A stretch of 64,000 nucleotides of DNA. Source: Buxus sempervirens. Lineage: Eukaryota > Streptophyta > Magnoliopsida > Buxales > Buxaceae. Position numbers and translations under genes: made by a program. The DNA lies in NCBI GenBank assembly GCA_947561395.2, contig OX387184.1:21787687-21851686 (forward strand), read 5' to 3'. A model generated the notes under the pieces. The model had not been told where the DNA came from. It made no database searches and worked only from the letters and a program-made list of their open reading frames with translations. Positions 58,017 to 64,000 of the stretch are shown here, one piece after another (the stretch's first letter is position 1; every line of letters starts with the position of its first letter).

Positions 58017-58550
58017 TAGGGTCCGTTTGGATCACGTGAATTGGAGGCTGAGCTTTGGAATTGAGACAAAAAAATGTCAATTCCGGTGTTTGGGATACCA
58101 ATTCCTATGAGAATTTAAAATCTCACAAGATTTTTTTAGACCCCAATTCCTACTTCTCACAAGAATCATAAGTCAAACATGGGGGGCGCTTTTTGTAATT
58201 CACGTGAGTTAGAAATCACGCAAGAATTAGGTCTCGACTCATTTGATAGACTTCCCAAGAAGGATAGCCCGAAAACTTCGACTACTCTTCGTCTTCAACA
58301 ATAGCCTTCCCGAGAACGTCTCGACTTCATCATTCATGGGTGACGATCCTTCCTCCTTCAACATTCTCTTGATCATAGTTGAGATTTTCTTCTTCATAGA
58401 AAAGGAGTCTTCTTCGCCACCGTCGTTTGTTCTCTTGGACTAATCGTGAAGAAAAGCTCTTTCGGTTTCTCTCTTTAACTCTCTGCATCTGCGTGGTGGA
58501 TTAACTCAAAAAGCTTTTACAAAGTTTGTAATCAGGTACGTTTCTAATTT
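58017..58550 (+). mobile_element. PIF/Harbinger-like left end and leader, inserted in Copia
   Basis: The Copia sequence stops abruptly and GGGTCCGTTTGGATCACGTG follows, a start resembling PIF/Harbinger-type or other MITE termini. CT-rich, leader-like DNA comes next (58430-58490), then ATCAGGTACGTTTC, which could be an exon/intron boundary. LTR D begins at 58551. The right end is not in the window, so the class is a guess. Confidence 0.35.
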
Positions 58551-59275
58551 TGTAAAACCCCGGATTTTCCTAAAATAAAATAAGCCTAAATATTAGGAAG
58601 TTAAGATTCAATTTAGGTATTGGAAGAATAATATTATGATCCAAATAGATATTAGTAACTAAATAAACAATAATTTTGAGTAATTAGGAAATTAAATAGT
58701 GGCTTCATTTAAATAGGAAAGAGCAAGGTTGATTTGGATAAATTGGGAAAGGAAATTAAATATAAAGGATTTGAGAAGATAGGTATTAATCCAAGTACAT
58801 TATATGGTTAAGATTGATGGGAAGAATAGAGGGGAGAATTTTTGGAAAAAGATTCAAAGGTTAAGTATGGAATTCCAAGAAAAGGTATTTTAGTCATTTC
58901 CCAATTAGCCAAATTAAGATATTGAGTAAGTAAATAATTATTAGACTTGAAATATTTAACTAGACTTAATTTATGTTAGGTTTGGATTTAAATAGCAAAT
59001 TATTTCTTAAAAGTAGGAAAAAGGGTATATTGGTGATTATGGTTGATAAGGAGCCTTAAGTTTGAGGATAAGAGGTAGCTTTAGGGTGTTTTAGTAATAT
59101 TTTAAAATAAGAAATTTAATTAGCACGAAAATAAATTAAAATTTATCCTTCTCTTGTATAAGATACTTAAAAGAGGAATTAGAAGGAGGGTTAAGATGGG
59201 GAGGTTTCCAATTAAGAGTGAGAAGTCTATTTTGAAGGTTTTCTAAACCTAGTAGGACTTCTACTTAAGAGAGCT

Positions 59276-59283
59276 TATAAAGG
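59276..59283 (+). promoter_or_regulatory. TATA box of LTR D
   Basis: TATAAAGG in the context GAGCTTATAAAGGGGAGG. Confidence 0.5.
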
Positions 59284-60344
59284 GGAGGTCTAGGAAAGGT
59301 TTAGGGCTTTTAGCAAGTCCAAAAATAAGGAGGAAAGAGGGGAAAATTCGTGTTTGGGCTTGGGAGAAGAATAAAGGAAAGAAGAGAAGAGAGAAAAGAG
59401 AGGGAAGAAAGGAAAAAGGGAGGTGCTGCAAAGGTCCGACCAGCAGACTTTGAGCGACGATCCCCGGAGATCTAGTCGTTGGATCATCATGAAATTTGGA
59501 AGTTATGTTCTATACATGAGATACTTTAATCTGAATGGTGGAGATTGGATTTGGATGAGTCTAAGGTGGTGCGAATTAACCCAGAAGTTGGTGGAAAACC
59601 AGATTTTTGAAGAAAAAGGAGTTGCAGAGATGGCCGACTAGTCAACTTCGAATGGTGAGATAGAAAGATCCAACCGTTGGAATGGGTTGAAATTTTAGGT
59701 TTTGTTCTACTCATGGAAGACTTCAAACTGAACGGTGGAGATCTAAATTTGAGAAGTTTAGAGGGGTCCGGTCGAGCTCCAAAAACGTGCACAGAAGATG
59801 TTCTGAAAAATCTGGGTTCATCAAAAAGGCAAGTAGCAATCACTTGAAACTGGAGGAATTGCATATTTTCTTGTGTTTTTGATGATTGATCGTATTGGTT
59901 CTTAAATTGGATTTCATTGGAAAAGTTAGATGTTTATAAAGTTTCGATTTGGTGATTTAAATCTCTTTTTAAGAATCAAGAAAAATGTTGTTCATGGGTG
60001 GGTTGAATTAGAAAGAAACCCTAGTTAAATTTTAATTACCAAGATGTGAGTAGCATCGTTTTCAAACTGAGGTTTTGTGTTTATTCGTGAGTTTATTTTG
60101 ATGCATGAGTGATTTCTGAGTTTCTGGAAGAAGCATGAGTGATTTCTGAGTTTCTGGAAAAACTTCGTCCGAGCATGAGTTTATTATAACTGAATGATGA
60201 TAAATAGAAAATATGTTTAGATTAATTTCAAAACTAGTTTGAATGTGTTTGGGGAGATTAGGAGACTAAATAACTAGTTACAGACCGAAAAAGATCGGCC
60301 AGAGTTGGAGATCTGAAAATAACAGAGAGTCGAAAAATACAGTG

Positions 60345-60600
60345 AGTATCCGCTCACTTACGCCCACTTCGGGTAGTGAGCGCGAGAGATATTCTCCCTA
60401 TCCGCTGAGCTCACGCTCACTTCGCACCGAGCTCGCGCTCACTTAAATATCTCCGCTCTTCTCGTGCGAAGCTCACGCTCAGCTCATGCTCACTTCACGT
60501 CGAGCTCGCGCTCACTTGATTTTGAGTGGGCGCATACCCCAAATTTGACCCTCGACCTATCCGCCGACCTCGCGCTCAGCTCAGGAGGTCAGCGCATGGT
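60345..60600 (+). repeat. GAGCTCGCGCTCACTT cluster in LTR D
   Basis: About ten variants of GAGCTCGCGCTCACTT and GCTCACGCTCACTTC at roughly 20-bp spacing. This is the counterpart of the GC-rich clusters in LTRs A (GAGCGC) and B (GATTAATCG). Confidence 0.72.
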
Positions 60601-60994
60601 CTAATAAGCTTGCCGAATTGTATTTTTGACTAAACCAAGTGGTTTTTAATGATTTGAGGGTTCAACCACTTAACCAATCACTTGTTTGGGACTTTAGAAC
60701 CAATATTACCTATTCAATTAATAGGAGAAAATTAAGTGGAAATTCTTAGAGGCTTCCAAGGCAAATTTTAGGTTTTTTGTAAGTGTTGTATTGGGTACCA
60801 AACACTAGGAGTTACTAGTTAGTTCCTCTTTGTTTTATACACTGTACTTGGTAGAATTTATTAAATCCTGGTTTTACTTGTTGGAAAATTTTGAATGTAT
60901 TGTAAGGGTTTTATTGGTATGAGTAATTGAGTTTTATTTCAAATTGGCATGTGTTACGAATTTGGGGAAATACTGAAAGTACTTGAGGTAGGGG

Positions 60995-61150
60995 TGCGCG
61001 GCGGGCCGGCCCGGCACGCCTCAGGCGTGCTCGGGCGGGCCGCGGGCCAGCCGTGCCGCGGGCCTGGCGGGCCGCGGCACGCCAGGCCCATTTGCCCAAA
61101 ACCCAAGCCCGGCACGGCACGCCCCAGCAGGCGTGCCGGGCCGGCGGGCC
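60995..61150. repeat. GC-rich subterminal repeat region of the hAT element
   Basis: Repeated GGCACG, CGTGCC, CGGGCC and GGCGGGCC words on both strands in about 155 bp, in sharp contrast to the AT-rich surroundings. Arg/Pro/Ala-rich open frames on both strands here result from composition. Confidence 0.75.
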
Positions 61151-61487
61151 AATTAATTGTTTTTTTTTTTAAAAATCCCAAAAAATCCCAAAAAAATCCC
61201 AAAAAATTTCTGTAAAATACTTTTATTATTCACAAAATTGTTTTACACATATTGAGATAAATTTTGCTCAAAAAAATATAAATTCATTAATTAGCATAAG
61301 TACACTTACAACTTTGCAAAAATTACATAATTACTTGAACAAATAATACTGCATCACTATAGTATAAGCACATCCCAACTAGGTTGGCACCCACTCATCT
61401 ATCTATCATTTGCAGTTTAAAAGAAACAAAAAAAAGAGAAAGTACAATTCCTATACTTTGATTACAAAAATTATAACAAAACTTAGA

Positions 61488-63557
61488 CTACTCTAGTTGA
61501 CTAAAATCAATATTCAAATCATCAAAGTCTCCAGCAAGTTGATCATCTTCATATTCTTGTTCTCTCAGTTCTGCCCTTAACCAATCTGTAAGACTAACAC
61601 ATGCTTGCACCATCTCCGGCGTTAATCTGCTCCTGTAATCATCCACGGTTCGTCCACCTGCACTAAAAGCTGATTCCGATGCAACTGTGGACACCGGAAC
61701 CGTTAGTAGATCACGTGCCATGGCGGAAAGCACAGGATAATTAACCTGATTTTGCTTCCACCATGTCAAAATGTTAAAAGCATTATGCTCTTCTATAGTA
61801 TTAAAACTCATTGGGGGGCTTTCTAAAAAAATCATTAATTCAGATGATCCCCCACTACTAGAAGCTGGTTGTTTTCCCTTTCTTCTCCCACTTAAAAAAT
61901 TCCAAGCGGAATTATTTGGTAGTGTTTGTTGGGTTCGTGTATGACTTTGTATGCTACTACTAGTATCGTATTCACAAAAAAGTCTTTCTAATAGATTTCT
62001 TATTTTACGTATATCTATTTGAAAAGTAGAATTCATATTTTCATTTATTCCATCTATTAAGTCTTCAACTCCTAATTTAATCCTAGGGTCCATTGTAGTA
62101 GCTAAATAATATAAATTAGGCATCTCTTGCCAATATTTTAAAAATTTAATTTCCATTGCAGGGATAATTTCCTTAGCAATGGGTACATCTCTATATTGTT
62201 TAAAACAAATACTTATTTGATATAAACAAGTTATAATACTTGAAGATGTTGGGTAATAAACTACTGATAAATATCTTGTTGCATCATAAAAAACTTTTAA
62301 AAAATCTCTTAAAATTTAGGCTATTTGCCAATCAAGATCCTCTAAGTCACTTTCAGGCATTTTACTTTTATAAAATATTGTAATTTCTTGTTTTAATCCT
62401 AATGCAGCTTCTAGCATTATATATGTTGAATTCCACCTATGTTCAACATCTAGGGTAATTTTTTTATATTGTTTTCCTAAAGTTTCACAATAATATTTAA
62501 ATTCTCTAGCGGTTGTGCTAGATTGTTTTATAAATCTTACTGCATCTCTAATATTTATTAAATGATGTTGAACAATTTTTAATCCATCTTGCACAACTAA
62601 ATTAAGAATATGACAAGCACACCTAACATGAAATAAACTTCCATCTATATTTAAGTTTAATTGTTGTCTTAATATTCCTATTGCAACATTATTAGCACTT
62701 GCATTATCAAGTGCTAGAGCCATTATTTTATTGTGTATTTTATAATTTCTTAGATTTCTACTTATAGCATTTGATATATTTATTCCAGTATGGCTAGCAT
62801 CTAGTGGTTCAAAAGTTATTATTCTTTTTTCCATATTCCAATTTTCATCAATATAATGTGCGGTTATAGCTAAATAGCTTATTTGTTGTCTACTTGTCCA
62901 AATATCTGAAGTTAAAGCTATTTTAAAAGTACTGTTTGACAAAGTTTCTATTAATGCAGTTTTCATTTTTCCATATAATTTTATGGCATCCTTTCTTAAA
63001 GTGTGGCGTGAAAAAGGTTTAAATTGTGGTGCTAAATATTTAGTTAGTAAACGGTGAAATCTTTTAGAATCTATTAATCTAAAGGGTAATTCTTCTTGAA
63101 TTACCCACTTTACTATTTCAAGCCTAGTTTCTTCTTGATTAAAAATAAAATTACTTATAGCAACACTACTAGTAGAAATTTGGGTTTGCCTAGGGTCAAT
63201 TTGGCCATGTTTTGGAAGGCATTTCTGCAAATGCCGGTTCAAGTGGCCTGTACCACCTTTGCCTTTACAACTAAACTGTTTTTTGCAATGGTTACACACT
63301 GCCTTCTCTTCACTCCCTACACTTTCAATTGTAAAATTAAGCCAAACACTAGAGGTTCTACTCCTCTTAGTGCTCCTAGGTGGTAGGGAAGACGATCCCA
63401 TATCCTGTGAAGGGAATTCTGTTTCAAGACCTTGGATGGGAGGGTCATTATATTGGGGTTGGGTTATATCATTAGAAAATACTGGGTCAGAAAGGGGTCT
63501 AAGATATTCCCTTTCTTCAGTGTCAAAAAACATAGGATACCTAGGGTCCATTATCAA
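61488..63557 (-). pseudogene. hAT transposase (690 codons) with one internal stop
   Basis: The enzyme would excise and reinsert the element by binding its ends and cutting DNA with an RNase H-fold active site. From the ATG at 63557 a BED zinc finger is visible (Cys88, Cys91, His105, His109 in VCNHCKKQF and GHLNRHLQKC). Catalytic strands follow: LTSDIWTS (Asp218), ALALDNASANN (Asp284) and CACHILNLVVQDGL. The C-terminal dimerisation domain carries YPVLSAMARDLLTVPVSTVASE and FSAGGRTVDDYRSRL. The frame is unbroken except for TAA at 62316-62318, after DLDWQIA; codons resume in the same frame with ILRDFLKVFYDATRY. About 690 codons is a normal length for this group. The copy is thus probably inactive but recent. 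An intron hiding the stop is unlikely, since the flanking codons are conserved-looking. Confidence 0.86.
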
Positions 63558-64000
63558 ATTTTTTGAAAAAAAAAATTCTTAATAAATAATATTATAATAA
63601 CTATTTGGTGATATTAATTTATAAGAAAGGTAGAAGGAGAGACTTACTTATAATAATAATATTTATACTAATTTTAAAATCAGAAAATTAAATAGAAGAA
63701 TACCTCTTTAGAATGAATCTTGAACTTTGCAATTGAAGCCTTCAACCTCCAGAGTCCAATTTCCCACTTTTGATGCTTGAACAATTAGAAGAGATTGAGT
63801 ATCACCAATTTCCAATTACAACAATTAGAGCAAAGAACTATTTGATAATCAATTAGAAGAGAGTAGGAGATTGTAGAAGTGGTGTGGTTTGGAGTGGGAA
63901 AGGGAGTGGCTATTTATAGAAATTAAAAGTGGCTTTTTACTACCTCTACCCTTCAATATGACTGTTATTTTGCAGTTGGAAGGGTAGAAAAGGTCTTTTT
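63558..64000 (-). other. Leader of the hAT transposase gene
   Basis: AT-rich sequence upstream of the transposase start. A TCTATAAATAGCC stretch (minus strand of about 63912-63925) is a good TATA candidate, about 355 bp before the ATG. No terminal inverted repeat is reached before the window ends. Confidence 0.5.

Larger units (their letters stand above)
58551..60988 (+). mobile_element. LTR D (Gypsy, Del/Tekay-like), cut by a hAT transposon
   Basis: It begins TGTAAAACCCCGGATTTTCC, the same start as LTRs A and B, preceded by AATTT. TATAAAGG lies at 59276-59283, 0.73 kb in, and a GCTCACTT-rich cluster at 60345-60600. A near-direct duplication (CAACTTCGAATGGTGAGATA... / GCGACGATCCCCGGAGATC...) occurs in its leader at about 59440-59770. 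The expected GGTGTTACA-like end was not reached before the hAT end at 60989, so whether it is solo is unknown. Confidence 0.72.
60989..64000 (-). mobile_element. hAT transposon, left end to window edge
   Basis: The end reads TAGGGGTGCGCGGCGGGCC, a hAT-type TAG terminus, preceded by ACTTGAGG as candidate 8-bp target copy. A GC-rich subterminal region (60995-61150) carries many GGCACGCC, CGGGCCG and GCGTGCC words on both strands, as in plant hATs with subterminal transposase-binding repeats. A noncoding stretch (61151-61487) leads to the transposase at 61488-63557. The other end lies beyond 64000. Confidence 0.8.

Noticed and set aside
58243-58443. 66-codon plus frame with a hydrophobic centre
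   Set aside because: It lies in the leader-like part of the PIF-like insertion, without a domain or a splice-supported continuation.
60911-61215. Arg/Ala/Pro-rich open frames on both strands
   Set aside because: They are composition effects of the GC-rich subterminal region of the hAT element.
1-64000. Organelle-derived DNA, rRNA or tRNA genes, plant viral integrants
   Set aside because: No recognisable chloroplast, mitochondrial, rRNA, tRNA or pararetroviral sequence was seen on reading; a BLAST search would be needed to exclude short pieces.

Overview
The window is a piece of nuclear DNA from a flowering plant with a repeat-rich genome. The evidence is intron-split genes with GT..AG junctions, a PAD4-type immunity gene (a family limited to seed plants), plant-type LINE, Copia, Ty3/Gypsy, RTE and hAT elements, and AT-rich spacers. 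I cannot name the species. All splice sites were read by eye and no transcript data were available.

Only two ordinary host genes are visible, both on the minus strand. The first (1997-6074) is PAD4, a lipase-like partner of EDS1 in basal and TIR-NLR immunity; four exons join without a frame break into about 624 residues. The second (28715-40212) encodes a RING finger, a degenerate kinase-like domain and a C-terminal WD40 propeller; seven exons join into about 849 residues. Its 5.7 kb first intron and its last intron are loaded with decayed retroelements. The two genes show no functional link to each other.

Everything else is mobile DNA, mostly nested. Left block (6.5-12.9 kb): MITEs of MULE, hAT and PIF type inside a duplicated spacer. 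Middle block (12.9-23.7 kb): a 5'-truncated LINE with a 12-bp target duplication, interrupted by a solo LTR (A), itself interrupted by a second solo LTR (B) with a perfect 5-bp duplication. Next come a Tat-like solo LTR (E, 23726-26106) and a hAT-type MITE (26784-27151).

The right block (42.2-64 kb) is a second stack. A Copia element on the minus strand has its 3' LTR split by a 13 kb Tat/Ogre-like element (42397-55366). That element carries gag remnants but no visible pol, and it contains solo LTR C. The 5' side of the Copia is cut at about 58016 by PIF-like sequence, then by an incomplete LTR (D), which is in turn cut by a hAT transposon. The hAT transposase frame (61488-63557) is open except for one in-frame stop, and the element runs off the right edge.

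The long LTRs A to D share TGTAWAACCC...GGTACA-like ends, 3.0-3.7 kb lengths and internal repeat arrays. This suggests one Gypsy lineage (Del/Tekay-like by length and ends) whose copies have mostly collapsed to solo LTRs.
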